Shown here: positions 9,138-19,693 of the stretch, in pieces
How positions within the stretch are numbered: position 1 is the first letter of the stretch
How the letters are laid out: every line of letters starts with the position of its first letter
Source of the DNA: Fuerstiella marisgermanici
GTDB taxonomy: Bacteria > Planctomycetota > Planctomycetia > Planctomycetales > Planctomycetaceae
Direction: 5' to 3'
Assembly: GCF_001983935.1 (NCBI RefSeq)
Contig: NZ_CP017641.1
Span: 806,001-870,000 of the forward strand
Length of the DNA: 64,000 nucleotides
Notes under the pieces: generated by a model
Told to the model about the DNA's origin: nothing
Databases searched by the model: none
What the model saw: only the letters and a program-made list of their open reading frames with translations
Program-made: the position numbers and the translations under genes

Positions 9138-10784
9138 ATGACCATTGAATTCAAACTCCCGGCCGTTGCTGAAGGCATCGAATCTGTCGATATCGCAGAA
9201 ATCCTCGTGGCTGTCGGAGATACGATCGAAGCCAACGCCGTGATCTGCGAAGTCGAAACCGACAAGTCGGTGGCTGAAGTCGAGTGTCCGCATGCTGGCA
9301 AAGTCACGAAGATCATGGTCTCGGTCGGGCAGTCCGTGGATGTCGGAGCCACTTTGATCGAACTCGAAGAATCTTCGGATGCCGCCGCAGAAGCTCCGGC
9401 GAAACAGCCGGAAGCTCCCAAACAGGAAGCTGCTCCAGCTGCCGAAGGACCGGAAGCAGCCGAAGCGCCAGCGGAAGATGCTGCTCCGGCGGGAGAAGCC
9501 AAAGACGTCGAATTTAAGCTGCCGGTCGTGGCTGAGGGTGTCGATTCAGTCGATATCGCGGAGGTACTGGTCAAGGTCGGTGACACGATTGAGGCCAATG
9601 CCATCATCTGCGAGGCCGAAACCGATAAGTCTGTCGCGGAGATCGAATGTCCCCACGCGGGCGAAATTAAAACCGTCCACATTTCAGCCGGACAAACGGT
9701 GAAGGTTGGCGAACCGCTGATCACCATCGCCACAACGTCCGGCGCGCCTGCGAAATCGTCTGGTCCTGCAGAAAATCCGGCTGCTCAGAAATCTGCCCCC
9801 GCCAGCTCGCAGGCCAAAACCGCCCCGCAGAAAACTCAGGCACCGCCTGCCACAGCACCGACTTCCAGCGGAGGCGTGCCAGCTCCCGCCGGGCCGGCGA
9901 CTCGTCGGATGGCTCGCAAGCTTGGAGTCGACCTTCACCAGGTCAAAGGAACTGCCAACGGCGGACGCATTACCATCGAAGACATCGAAGGTTTTGTGCG
10001 TGATCGCATGAGCCAGCCGACCGGCGGCGGTGCCGGTGGTTCGATGAGCATTGGAACAGTCGCGGCGGCGCCTCTGCCGGACTTCAGCAAGTTCGGCCCA
10101 ATCACCAAGCAGCCGCTTAACAAGCTGTCGCGAACGGCCGCTGCTAATCTGCACGGAGCGTGGATCACCATTCCGCACGTGACTCAGCACAATCTGGCCG
10201 ACATCACGGAACTGGAAGCGGCTCGAAAACGCTACGTCAAAGACAATCCCAAGTCGCCGAAGATCACGATGACGGCCATCATGATTAAAGCTGTTGTGGG
10301 CGCGTTGCGAGCGTTCCCGAAAGTCAATTCCAGCATCGACATGGAAGCTGGCGAATTGATTCTGAAGGACTACTACAACATCGGTGTCGCCGTCGACACG
10401 CCCAACGGCCTGGTAGTCCCCGTGATCCGCAACTGCGATCAGAAAAATGTGCTTGAGGTCGCTTCCGAACTCACGCAAATGGCAATGAAGGCTCGCGATC
10501 GCAAGCTGAAGGCCGAAGACATGCAGGGAGCTTCCTTCACCATCACAAATCTGGGCGGTATCGGCGGTACTTATTTCACTCCGATCGTGAATCACCCTGA
10601 GGTCGCAATTTTGGGCATGTCTCGCGGCCAGAAAGAATTGCAGTTGGAAGACGATCAAATCGTCGAACGCCTGATGCTGCCTTTGTCTTTGTCTTACGAC
10701 CATCGAGCCATCAACGGAGCCGATGCGGCTCGGTTTATTGTGAAGCTGTCGAGCAGCCTGACAAATTTTTTCGAATTGTTCTGA
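9138..10784 (+). CDS. aceF: Dihydrolipoamide acetyltransferase (E2) with two lipoyl domains
   Basis: A 548-aa protein from the ATG at 9138. The frame is open upstream to 8931, but that would overlap aceE and add no domain. Two tandem lipoyl domains (about residues 1-78 and 120-198) both carry the lipoylated lysine in ETDKSVAE. They are separated by Ala/Pro/Glu-rich hinges. A peripheral-subunit-binding domain follows (ATRRMARKLGVDLHQVKG). The C-terminal acyltransferase domain ends in SYDHRAINGADAARF with the catalytic His. It forms the core of the pyruvate dehydrogenase complex with E1 upstream and E3 downstream. Confidence 0.96.
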   Translation: MTIEFKLPAVAEGIESVDIAEILVAVGDTIEANAVICEVETDKSVAEVECPHAGKVTKIMVSVGQSVDVGATLIELEESSDAAAEAPAKQPEAPKQEAAPAAEGPEAAEAPAEDAAPAGEAKDVEFKLPVVAEGVDSVDIAEVLVKVGDTIEANAIICEAETDKSVAEIECPHAGEIKTVHISAGQTVKVGEPLITIATTSGAPAKSSGPAENPAAQKSAPASSQAKTAPQKTQAPPATAPTSSGGVPAPAGPATRRMARKLGVDLHQVKGTANGGRITIEDIEGFVRDRMSQPTGGGAGGSMSIGTVAAAPLPDFSKFGPITKQPLNKLSRTAAANLHGAWITIPHVTQHNLADITELEAARKRYVKDNPKSPKITMTAIMIKAVVGALRAFPKVNSSIDMEAGELILKDYYNIGVAVDTPNGLVVPVIRNCDQKNVLEVASELTQMAMKARDRKLKAEDMQGASFTITNLGGIGGTYFTPIVNHPEVAILGMSRGQKELQLEDDQIVERLMLPLSLSYDHRAINGADAARFIVKLSSSLTNFFELF

Positions 10785-10888
10785 TGTGATTCGCTAGAGC
10801 GGAGGGCGGAAAGCGGAAGGCCGAAACCGCAAACGTCGATGCCGCTGTTTCTGGTTCCGCTTTCGGCATACCGTTCTCAGCTTTCAAA

Positions 10889-12307
10889 ATGAAACACACT
10901 CAACTGGTTGTTCTTGGTGGTGGTCCCGGTGGCTACCCAGCGGCGTTCGCAGCGGCCGATGCCGGCATGCAGGTGGTGCTCGTCGACGAAGGTAAGCAGC
11001 CCGGCGGAGTCTGCCTGAACCGAGGCTGCATTCCTTCCAAGGCACTGCTGCACGTCGCCAAACTGATCAACGAATCTCGCGAATCCAGCGAATGGGGAGT
11101 TACCTTTCAGCCGCCGGAAGTCGACCTCGACAAGCTGCGCGACTTCAAGAATGGAGTCGTTGGCAACCTGTGCGGTGGTATCGAAGGCCTGTGTAAAGCG
11201 AGAGGCGTGGAGCTAATCAAGGCGCGAGGAACCTTCAAGGATTCTTCAACGCTGGAACTGAAATCTGCCGACGGTGAAACGTCGACGCTGACGTTTGATA
11301 AAGCGATCGTGGCCATCGGTTCGATTCCAACCATGCCCGGCTTCTTCAACATTGGCGACGACCGAGTCATGGATTCCACCGGCGCGCTGGAATTGAAAGA
11401 TATTCCGGGCAAGCTGCTGGTCGTCGGTGGTGGCTATATCGGTCTTGAGATGGGATCGGTGTATGCGGCCCTGGGTTCTGAAGTCACAGTGGTGGAAATG
11501 TCGTCCGGCCTGCTTCCCGGAGCTGACCGCGATTTGGTGACTCCGCTGCAGAAGGTTCTGAAGCAACAATTTGCTGCGATTCATCTGGACACTAAAGTTG
11601 CCAAGTTGACGGCCACGGATGCTGGCATAGTCGCCAGTCTGGAAGGTGAAGGCGTCAACCCCGAAATGACATTCGATCGAGTGTTGATTTCCATTGGTCG
11701 CCGCCCCAACAGTGCGAATTGCGGGTTGGAGAACACGGGCGTCAAACTCGATGAACGCGGGTTCATTGAAGTCGACCGTAACATGAGAACCGCCGATCCG
11801 AAGCTGATGGCCATCGGCGACATCGCAGGCGAGCCGATGCTGGCTCACAAAGCGACGCGCGAAGCGAAAGTGGCGGTTGAAACGCTGCTCGGCGAGCCCG
11901 TTGAATTCGATAACGTGGCCATTCCCGCCGTCGTGTTTACCGATCCGGAAATTGCCTGGTGCGGCATTACCGAAACTGAGGCCAAAGCTCAGGGCATCGA
12001 ACACACAGCTCACCGTTTTCCATGGGCGGCATCCGGCAGAGCTCAAACGCTGGCTCGAACCGAAGGCGTGACGAAGCTGATTGTCGAACCGAAGCATCAG
12101 CGTGTGATCGGCGTCGGCATTTGCGGGCCAGGCGCGGGCGAAATGATTGCAGAGGCCGTGCTCGCCGTAGAAATGGGAGCGACCGCACGCGACCTTGCCG
12201 ATTCCATTCACGCTCACCCGACACTTTCCGAAACCGTGATGGAAGCGGCCGAAAGTGCGATCGGCCAACCCACTCACTTCTACAAGCCGACTCGGAAAAA
12301 GGCGTGA
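10889..12307 (+). CDS. lpdA: Dihydrolipoamide dehydrogenase (E3)
   Basis: A 472-aa FAD-dependent disulfide oxidoreductase that reoxidises the lipoyl arm and reduces NAD+. It shows an N-terminal FAD motif ([20 protein letters not shown]), the redox-active disulfide [17 protein letters not shown], an NAD-binding motif ([20 protein letters not shown]), a second FAD contact ([16 protein letters not shown]) and the C-terminal His-Glu dimer motif (HAHPTLSE). Length is normal. It lies about 100 bp after aceF. That spacer contains a degenerate purine-rich inverted repeat (GCGGAAAGCGGAA against TTCCGCTTTCGGC). Confidence 0.97.
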   Translation: MKHTQLVVLGGGPGGYPAAFAAADAGMQVVLVDEGKQPGGVCLNRGCIPSKALLHVAKLINESRESSEWGVTFQPPEVDLDKLRDFKNGVVGNLCGGIEGLCKARGVELIKARGTFKDSSTLELKSADGETSTLTFDKAIVAIGSIPTMPGFFNIGDDRVMDSTGALELKDIPGKLLVVGGGYIGLEMGSVYAALGSEVTVVEMSSGLLPGADRDLVTPLQKVLKQQFAAIHLDTKVAKLTATDAGIVASLEGEGVNPEMTFDRVLISIGRRPNSANCGLENTGVKLDERGFIEVDRNMRTADPKLMAIGDIAGEPMLAHKATREAKVAVETLLGEPVEFDNVAIPAVVFTDPEIAWCGITETEAKAQGIEHTAHRFPWAASGRAQTLARTEGVTKLIVEPKHQRVIGVGICGPGAGEMIAEAVLAVEMGATARDLADSIHAHPTLSETVMEAAESAIGQPTHFYKPTRKKA

Positions 12308-12339
12308 AGTCCCGGTTTGCTGCAAGTGTCAGGCGCGGA

Positions 12340-12516
12340 ATGGCCGAGAACCCTTTTTACGCCCCGGCCGGTTGGCAGGATGAGTCGTCTTTCCGAGACG
12401 ATTCACGCGAGAGACGGGATTGGAGTGAGGTCGTCCTGCGAACATGCATAGCGGTTGTGCTGGGTGTTTTTTGTGTTGGCCTGCTGGTTTTAGGGGTAGT
12501 CGCGTTCCTGGAATGA
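12340..12516 (+). CDS. Small 58-aa single-pass membrane protein with NPFYAP motif
   Basis: An ATG at 12340 opens a 58-aa frame. It starts MAENPFYAPAGWQDE, then has a charged stretch and a single C-terminal hydrophobic helix (about residues 33-57). It starts 32 bases after the lpdA stop on the same strand. The N-terminal NPFYAP resembles the NPYAAP motif of two membrane proteins earlier in this window, which supports a real gene of the same class. No function can be assigned. A longer frame overlapping lpdA exists, but it reads lpdA out of frame and is not believable. Confidence 0.55.
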   Translation: MAENPFYAPAGWQDESSFRDDSRERRDWSEVVLRTCIAVVLGVFCVGLLVLGVVAFLE

Positions 12517-12799
12517 ACGGTGGAACGCCCAAATCGCCAGAGTTTTCAGCAATGCGGTGCATTCGGCAGCGAAGATCGAGCCGCGTTTTGCCGGCAGTTT
12601 GCGGTTGAGCTTGAGCTACGGGCGGGAATTTCGATTCCTGCGGTCGAGAACCGTTGCCCGCGTTTTGCCCCCAGATTCACACGTGTCTGAAAGCCCTTCC
12701 AAAAGCTTCACCGCTGACTAAGATACGCGCGAATTCGAGGCATTCACTTTTTTGTATCCCGTCGCAGCGGGTTTTGAACTACTGGATTGAACCGGTCGC

Positions 12800-14143
12800 A
12801 TGCACCGTATAACTAAAGGGCTCGACATACCGATTACCGGTGAGCCGGATCAGGCCGTCATTGAGGGGCCGCCCATTCGGCGGGTTGCTCTGGTGGCGTC
12901 GGACTACGTCGGCATGAAGCCCACCATGCTGGTTGCCGTTGGCGATACCGTGAAGCTTGGCCAGCCAGTGTTCTCGGATAAAAAGACCGAGGGTGTGATT
13001 TATACCGCTCCTGCTGCGGGCAAAGTGCTGGAAGTGAACCGAGGTGCTCGGCGAGCCTTCCAGTCACTGGTGATCGAAGTGGATGGCGACGAAGCCGTTC
13101 AGTTTGATGCTCCCGGAGAACGCGACATCGAAGCAGTGTCCCGCGAAGCGATCACAAGCCTGCTGGCAGAAAGCGGAATGTGGCCTGTCCTGCGGACTCG
13201 CCCATTCAGCAAAGTTCCGGCTGTCGGCAGCGTTCCACATTCGATCTTTGTGCAGGCGATGGACACGAGCCCATTGGCTCCGGACGCGACTCCGATCATT
13301 CGCGAACGCGAACGTGACTTCCGCTTCGGCCTGGTCGCTCTCACTCGCTTAACAGACGGCAAGGTTTACGTTTGTCGCCGTCCTGCTGAACACCTGCCCG
13401 GTGAAGATCATGCTCAGGTGCAGGCCGAAGAGTTTGAAGGTCCTCATCCCGCTGGCTTGCCGGGGACTCATATTCATAACCTCGATCCCGTTGGTCTGAA
13501 TAAGACTGTCTGGACGATCAATTATCAGGATGTCATGGCCATCGGCCATCTGGTCGCCACAGGTCAGCTGTCTACAACTCGCGTAGTGTCCGTGGCCGGG
13601 CCGGCCGTTAAGACTCCGCAGCTAATTCGCACGCGAGTTGGTGCAAGTGTGTCAAAACTCGTGGAAGGACGCATTGCTGACGGGGAAGTGCGAGTTGTCA
13701 GCGGCAGCGTACTAAGTGGGCGCCGAGCTGAAGGGCCGTTCGACTATCTGGGGCGATACCACCTTCAGGTCTCAGCTGTGGCTGAAGGCAATGAGCGTGA
13801 ATTCCTCGGTTGGGTGTCGCCTGGGGCTGACCGGTTCTCTGTGCGGCGAGTGTTCTCGTCTGCGTTGAACTCGGCCAAGCGGTTTGCCTTCACGACTTCA
13901 ACGGGCGGAAGCAAGCGAGCAATGGTGCCGATTGGGATGTATGAGCAGGTGATGCCGCTGGACATCATTCCCACATTTCTGTTGCGGTCGCTGATCGTGG
14001 GCGATACGGAGCAGGCTCAGGCCCTTGGCTGCCTTGAGCTGGACGAAGAAGACCTGGCATTGTGTACCTTTGTGTGCCCCGGCAAATACGAATACGGCCC
14101 GATCCTGAGGGAACGGTTGACTCAGATTGAGCTTGAAGGCTGA
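12800..14143 (+). CDS. nqrA: Na+-translocating NADH:quinone reductase subunit A
   Basis: A 447-aa peripheral subunit of the Na+-pumping NADH:quinone oxidoreductase. It starts [14 protein letters not shown], the typical NqrA opening, and continues with a barrel-sandwich-like region ([21 protein letters not shown]) and the conserved core ([23 protein letters not shown]). Length is normal. It is the first gene of an intact nqrABCDEF operon with short or overlapping junctions. The 283-bp upstream spacer probably holds the promoter, but I cannot name the elements. Confidence 0.96.
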   Translation: MHRITKGLDIPITGEPDQAVIEGPPIRRVALVASDYVGMKPTMLVAVGDTVKLGQPVFSDKKTEGVIYTAPAAGKVLEVNRGARRAFQSLVIEVDGDEAVQFDAPGERDIEAVSREAITSLLAESGMWPVLRTRPFSKVPAVGSVPHSIFVQAMDTSPLAPDATPIIRERERDFRFGLVALTRLTDGKVYVCRRPAEHLPGEDHAQVQAEEFEGPHPAGLPGTHIHNLDPVGLNKTVWTINYQDVMAIGHLVATGQLSTTRVVSVAGPAVKTPQLIRTRVGASVSKLVEGRIADGEVRVVSGSVLSGRRAEGPFDYLGRYHLQVSAVAEGNEREFLGWVSPGADRFSVRRVFSSALNSAKRFAFTTSTGGSKRAMVPIGMYEQVMPLDIIPTFLLRSLIVGDTEQAQALGCLELDEEDLALCTFVCPGKYEYGPILRERLTQIELEG

Positions 14144-14144
14144 T

Positions 14145-15422
14145 ATGAAATTCCTGCGAGACAAGTTAGATCAGGTTGAGCCGTGGTTTCACAAAGGTGG
14201 AAAACTGGCGCGGCTGTATCCGATCTACGAAGCGATCGACACGTTTCTGTATACGCCCGGCGAAGTGACGAAAAATGCGTCACACGTGCGGGACGGCATG
14301 GACCTGAAGCGAATGATGATCTTCGTGGTCATCGCGCTGACGCCCTGCATTTTGATGGCTTGCTACAACACGGGTGCTCAAACGCACATCGTGGCCAAGG
14401 CGGCGGTCGACGCAGGTGATTCGTATTCCGACGTGATTTCCGAACTTGGCTGGCGTGCTTCCGTCGTTCGGATGTGCGGTTGGGATCCTGCTGCTGGCGG
14501 AAACCTTGTCTACAACTTCCTGCACGGTGCCTTGTATTTCATTCCTGTCTTCCTGGTGACCAACATGGTTGGCGGGGCGTGGGAAGTGCTGTTCGGCTGC
14601 ATCCGTAAGCACGATATTAACGAAGGCTTTCTGGTGACGGGGATGCTGTTCCCGCTGACGCTGCCTGCCACGATACCGCTCTGGCAAGTCGCACTGGGAA
14701 TCAGTTTCGGTGTTGTCATCGGAAAAGAAGTCTTTGGCGGAACCGGCAAGAACTTTCTAAACCCGGCTCTGACTGCTCGAGCCTTCTTGTACTTTGCCTA
14801 TCCCATTCAAATTACTGGTTCGACCGTATGGGCCGGAGCAATCGACGGAATCACTTGTCCAACGTTGCTGACAACAATGGGCAACGTGCAGGTGGCTGCC
14901 CCGGATGGTGGTTCATTTGCAGCCGTCATTAACAACGACCTCGGCGGACTCACACTGTGGCAGGCCTTTCTGGGGAACATTCCCGGTTCGATGGGCGAAA
15001 CGTCGACCCTCGCCTGCCTGCTGGGTGCGATCTTCCTGATTGTCACCGGCGTCGGATCCTGGCGAATCATGGCCGGCGTGCTGATTGGAGCCATGGGGCT
15101 GGCAACCGTGTTTCACGGAATTGAAACAACAACGAACGCGATGTATCAGGTTCCTCCTGCGTGGCACTTGTGTACGGGAGGCCTGGCGTTTGGGCTGGTG
15201 TTTATGGCGACCGATCCGGTCTCTGCCGCCATGACAAATGCTGGGCGTTGGGTGTACGGAATCCTGATTGGGATGATGACAATCACGGTGCGCGTTCTGA
15301 ACCCTGCGTTTCCGGAAGGCATTATGCTGGCGATTCTGCTGGGCAACGTATTTGCTCCTGTGATCGACTACGTGGTCGTACAAAAGAACATCAACAGGAG
15401 GCTCGCTCGCAATGAAGCCTGA
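14145..15422 (+). CDS. nqrB: Na+-translocating NADH:quinone reductase subunit B
   Basis: A 425-aa integral membrane subunit from the ATG at 14145, one base after the nqrA stop. It has about ten membrane segments. Conserved blocks include [56 protein letters not shown] and [17 protein letters not shown]. In characterised NqrB proteins an FMN is bound covalently to the Thr of a D-x-x-S-G-A-T motif. Here the equivalent segment reads DGITCPTLL: the Asp and the acceptor Thr are kept, but S-G-A is replaced by T-C-P. Whether it is still flavinylated is uncertain. The gene overlaps nqrC by 11 bases. Confidence 0.95.
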   Translation: MKFLRDKLDQVEPWFHKGGKLARLYPIYEAIDTFLYTPGEVTKNASHVRDGMDLKRMMIFVVIALTPCILMACYNTGAQTHIVAKAAVDAGDSYSDVISELGWRASVVRMCGWDPAAGGNLVYNFLHGALYFIPVFLVTNMVGGAWEVLFGCIRKHDINEGFLVTGMLFPLTLPATIPLWQVALGISFGVVIGKEVFGGTGKNFLNPALTARAFLYFAYPIQITGSTVWAGAIDGITCPTLLTTMGNVQVAAPDGGSFAAVINNDLGGLTLWQAFLGNIPGSMGETSTLACLLGAIFLIVTGVGSWRIMAGVLIGAMGLATVFHGIETTTNAMYQVPPAWHLCTGGLAFGLVFMATDPVSAAMTNAGRWVYGILIGMMTITVRVLNPAFPEGIMLAILLGNVFAPVIDYVVVQKNINRRLARNEA

Positions 15423-16245
15423 AACGATACGAACCTTTAAGGTTGCTGTAACTCTGTGTTTGGTCTGTTCTGTCGTGGTGTCTTCTCTGGCCGTGGGGCT
15501 GAAGGGCATTCAGGAAGAACAGAAGGAAGCCTTTCGTCAGCAGAGTATTCTGGAAGCGGCTGGACTGTGGGAAGAAGGCGGCGACCCTGGCAAGTTGTTC
15601 AAAGACAATATCAAAGCCATTGGTCTGGACCTGGAAGACCATAAGCCGGAAGGTGATGATCTTTCCGCCCCGAAGTTTGACATGGCAAAAGCTCTGCGGG
15701 ATCCAAAACTTCACGAGGAAATTCCGAAGCAGGAAGATGTCGCCGGTTTAAAGAACGTCGAAATCTACACCGTTGTCTACCGTGTCCCTAAAGAAGGCCC
15801 GATCAAGAAACTGATCCTTCCGATACGAGGCAAAGGTCTGTGGTCCACGCTGTACGGCTTTGTGGCTCTGGATGTCGAAGAAATCGAGGAAGGACCGACA
15901 CACGTTAAGGTGGCCGGACTAACCTACTACAAGCACGGTGAAACACCAGGCCTTGGTGGTGAGGTCGACAACCAGCTCTGGAAAGCCAAATGGCCAGGTA
16001 AGCTGGTATTCGATGAAAACTGGGACGTGCAGATTGAAGTCGCCAAGAATGCCACGACCGACTATCAGGTGGACGCACTATCGGGTGCGACTCTGACATC
16101 GAATGGTGTGACCAACATGCTGGAGTTCTGGCTGGGCGACAGCGGTTTCGGGCCATACCTGCAGAAGCTTGCAAAAAAAGACGCAGCCACCCAGAAAGAC
16201 GCAGCGACTCAGGAGGCGGCCGCACGACGGGCCGTCATCCAATAA
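15412..16245 (+). CDS. nqrC: Na+-translocating NADH:quinone reductase subunit C
   Basis: A 277-aa subunit with one N-terminal membrane helix (about residues 9-28) and a periplasmic FMN-binding domain. The canonical flavinylation motif is intact ([14 protein letters not shown]), so ApbE would attach FMN to that Thr. The conserved stretch [15 protein letters not shown] is also present. The last 23 residues carry a short repeat (KKDAATQ, QKDAATQ) that is probably disordered and not part of the family core. A good Shine-Dalgarno (AGGAGG, 15396-15401) lies inside nqrB, 10 bases before the start. Confidence 0.96.
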   Translation: MKPETIRTFKVAVTLCLVCSVVVSSLAVGLKGIQEEQKEAFRQQSILEAAGLWEEGGDPGKLFKDNIKAIGLDLEDHKPEGDDLSAPKFDMAKALRDPKLHEEIPKQEDVAGLKNVEIYTVVYRVPKEGPIKKLILPIRGKGLWSTLYGFVALDVEEIEEGPTHVKVAGLTYYKHGETPGLGGEVDNQLWKAKWPGKLVFDENWDVQIEVAKNATTDYQVDALSGATLTSNGVTNMLEFWLGDSGFGPYLQKLAKKDAATQKDAATQEAAARRAVIQ

Positions 16246-16257
16246 GGAAACGCAACT

Positions 16258-16884
16258 ATGGCTGAACCAAACCCCAAAAAGATCCTGCTGGATCCGCTGG
16301 TCAACAACAATCCCATTGCCTTGCAAATTCTGGGTTTGTGTAGTGCCCTTGCGGTCACAGTAAAGCTGGAAACATCGCTGGTGATGGCCATCGCTGTGAC
16401 TCTGGTCACGGGGTGTTCCAGTGCGGCGATTTCGTTTATTCGCCGAGAGATCCCGAGTAGCATCCGCATCATTGCTCAGATGACCATTATCGCTTCAATG
16501 GTGATTATGGTCGATCAGATCCTGCAGGCCTTTACCCCCGGCCTCAGTCGGCAGCTTTCTGTTTTCGTGGGCCTGATTATCACGAACTGCATTGTGATGG
16601 GGCGAGCAGAAGCATTCGCAATGAAGAATGGCCCGTGGCTGAGCTTCCTGGACGGCATTGGCAACGGCCTGGGTTATGGTTTTATTCTGCTGCTGGTTGG
16701 CTTTTTCAGAGAGCTGTTTGGTTCTGGGAAGTTATTCGGCGTCAACGTGATGGTGCCACAGACAGAAGGTGGCTGGTATCCGACCAACGGACTGATGCTG
16801 ATCGCACCAAGTGCATTCTTTCTCATTGGCCTGATTATCTGGGTGATTCGCACGTTCAAGCCAGAACAGGTGGAGGCTGAATAA
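16258..16884 (+). CDS. nqrD: Na+-translocating NADH:quinone reductase subunit D
   Basis: A 208-aa membrane protein with about six helices, of the NqrD/RnfE family. It begins with [20 protein letters not shown]. The two cysteines expected to bind the intramembrane Fe-S cluster with NqrE are present (GLCSALAV and [14 protein letters not shown]). It follows nqrC by 12 bases, and its stop codon overlaps the nqrE start by one base, so the two are probably translationally coupled. Confidence 0.96.
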   Translation: MAEPNPKKILLDPLVNNNPIALQILGLCSALAVTVKLETSLVMAIAVTLVTGCSSAAISFIRREIPSSIRIIAQMTIIASMVIMVDQILQAFTPGLSRQLSVFVGLIITNCIVMGRAEAFAMKNGPWLSFLDGIGNGLGYGFILLLVGFFRELFGSGKLFGVNVMVPQTEGGWYPTNGLMLIAPSAFFLIGLIIWVIRTFKPEQVEAE

Positions 16885-17498
16885 TGGAAGAATACGTCAA
16901 TATCTTCATCGACGCTGTGTTTCCGGGAAACCTCGCATTGGCCCTGTTTCTGGGCATGTGTACGTTTCTCGCGATTTCCAAGAACGTCAAGACGGCCTGG
17001 GGCCTTGGCATCGCTGTCATTGTTATTCAGACGATCACAGTGCCGGTCAATAACCTCATCTACCAGTACCTGCTGCAGCCCGGTGGCCTTAGCTGGATCA
17101 GTAGTGACCTTGCCGACCAGGATCTCACATTCGTTGGCCTGATCTGCTACATCGGCGTGATTGCGGCGATGGTTCAGATTCTGGAAATGACACTCGATAA
17201 ATACTTCCCAGCGTTGTTTAACACACTGGGAATCTTTCTGCCGCTGATCACCGTGAACTGTGCGATCCTCGGCGGCACACTGCTCATGGTGGAAAAACAG
17301 CTGGATTTCACTGGCAGCGTCGTTTACGGATTCAGTTCCGGCTTTGGCTGGGCATTGGCAATTGTGTGTCTCGCCGGAATTCGCGAAAAGATGAAGTACA
17401 GCGATGTTCCGGCCGGTCTGCGAGGACTGGGCATCACGTTCATCACCGTCGGTCTGATGGCACTGGCCTTTCAGACATTCTCTGTGATCAAGTTCTGA
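16884..17498 (+). CDS. nqrE: Na+-translocating NADH:quinone reductase subunit E
   Basis: A 204-aa membrane protein with about six helices, homologous to NqrD but of inverted topology. It opens [20 protein letters not shown]. The Fe-S cysteines are present ([14 protein letters not shown] and [10 protein letters not shown]). It contributes the intramembrane cluster and probably part of the Na+ path. It starts within the TAATG junction at the end of nqrD. Confidence 0.96.
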   Translation: MEEYVNIFIDAVFPGNLALALFLGMCTFLAISKNVKTAWGLGIAVIVIQTITVPVNNLIYQYLLQPGGLSWISSDLADQDLTFVGLICYIGVIAAMVQILEMTLDKYFPALFNTLGIFLPLITVNCAILGGTLLMVEKQLDFTGSVVYGFSSGFGWALAIVCLAGIREKMKYSDVPAGLRGLGITFITVGLMALAFQTFSVIKF

Positions 17499-17505
17499 GA
17501 AACCA

Positions 17506-18726
<1,221 letters not shown>

Positions 18727-18752
18727 GTATCGAGCCGCTTCACGAAATCGCA

Positions 18753-19454
18753 ATGATTACTGAACTGCGATCTGCCTGGCCTGAACAACCGGGCGATTGG
18801 CTGTCGTCGGCCGAACTGCAGCGGCTTAAACAGCTGTCACACGCTGGTCGTCGCACCCAGTGGCTGGCCGGACGTTGGCTAAGTCGCCGATTGATCGGCA
18901 ACGTATTGGCTGAGTCGAATGCGGAACCGGTTTCGCTGCATGAGATTGAAGTCCATTCTCACGACGACACGGGGCGTTCCAGCAGGCCTGAGATTCGGAT
19001 TCGAGACGTTCGGCAGTCATGGGACTTGTCGATCAGTCATACCGATCGGTGGGCGGCAGCCGCCCTTTCGACCGCAACTGGGTCTCGTGTTGGCATTGAT
19101 GTTGTCGAGTCGCAATCGGCCCGGTCAAGTGGCTTAAGTTTCTGGCTGACACCCGGCGAACAGGAATTGTTGGCCACATCGGCCAACACGAATGACGTGC
19201 CAACGGTGACAGTGCCTCTGCTGTGGAGCATCAAAGAGGCCACCTACAAAGCCGTCAACGGTGGCGAACCTTTCTCCCCCGCGATGTGGGATGTCTGTTA
19301 TTCTGACGATGGCCTGTTTCATTGTCGAAACGTCGACGACCCGGCTGCATCGCCTTCGATCACGATCATGCACCAGCAGGATGCAGTTGTCTCACTAGCG
19401 GTTGTTTCAGACTCAGAAGCTCAAGCCCCGAATACAGCAGCATCAGCTATGTAA
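18753..19454 (+). CDS. 4'-phosphopantetheinyl transferase, Sfp type
   Basis: A 233-aa protein that would transfer phosphopantetheine from CoA to a carrier protein. The Mg2+-binding core is visible as RVGIDVVE and, about 65 residues later, LLWSIKEATYKAVNGGEPF, which matches the WxxKEA(x)xK signature. It starts 26 bases after nqrF on the same strand, between nqrF and the flavin transferase gene. Nothing in Na+-NQR is known to need phosphopantetheine, and no carrier protein is encoded nearby, so the linkage may be incidental. Confidence 0.85.
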   Translation: MITELRSAWPEQPGDWLSSAELQRLKQLSHAGRRTQWLAGRWLSRRLIGNVLAESNAEPVSLHEIEVHSHDDTGRSSRPEIRIRDVRQSWDLSISHTDRWAAAALSTATGSRVGIDVVESQSARSSGLSFWLTPGEQELLATSANTNDVPTVTVPLLWSIKEATYKAVNGGEPFSPAMWDVCYSDDGLFHCRNVDDPAASPSITIMHQQDAVVSLAVVSDSEAQAPNTAASAM

Positions 19455-19693
19455 AGTCCGGTCGGTTAAGTCTGCGCAAGCGGGTCAGGTGACGGCCGAT
19501 TCGTTGGCAACGTCGTCGGGACGAGCCGGTTGAGTAGGGATGACACACCAGATTTGCATTCGTCGCCTTGCCCGTCCGCCCCCAACTCAACGACGGGAGA
19601 AGCGTGTCCTATTCCTGGCGTTTAGTGTCAATCCGCTTACGAAACATTCCGCACCGTGACTGTGAGTGAGCTGGCCGATACAATTGGCTGCTA

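Noticed and set aside
9684-10703. A 339-codon minus-strand frame inside aceF
   Set aside because: Antisense shadow of a clear acyltransferase gene, with no recognisable domain.
11246-12325. A 359-codon minus-strand frame inside lpdA
   Set aside because: Antisense shadow; lpdA on the other strand has all catalytic motifs.
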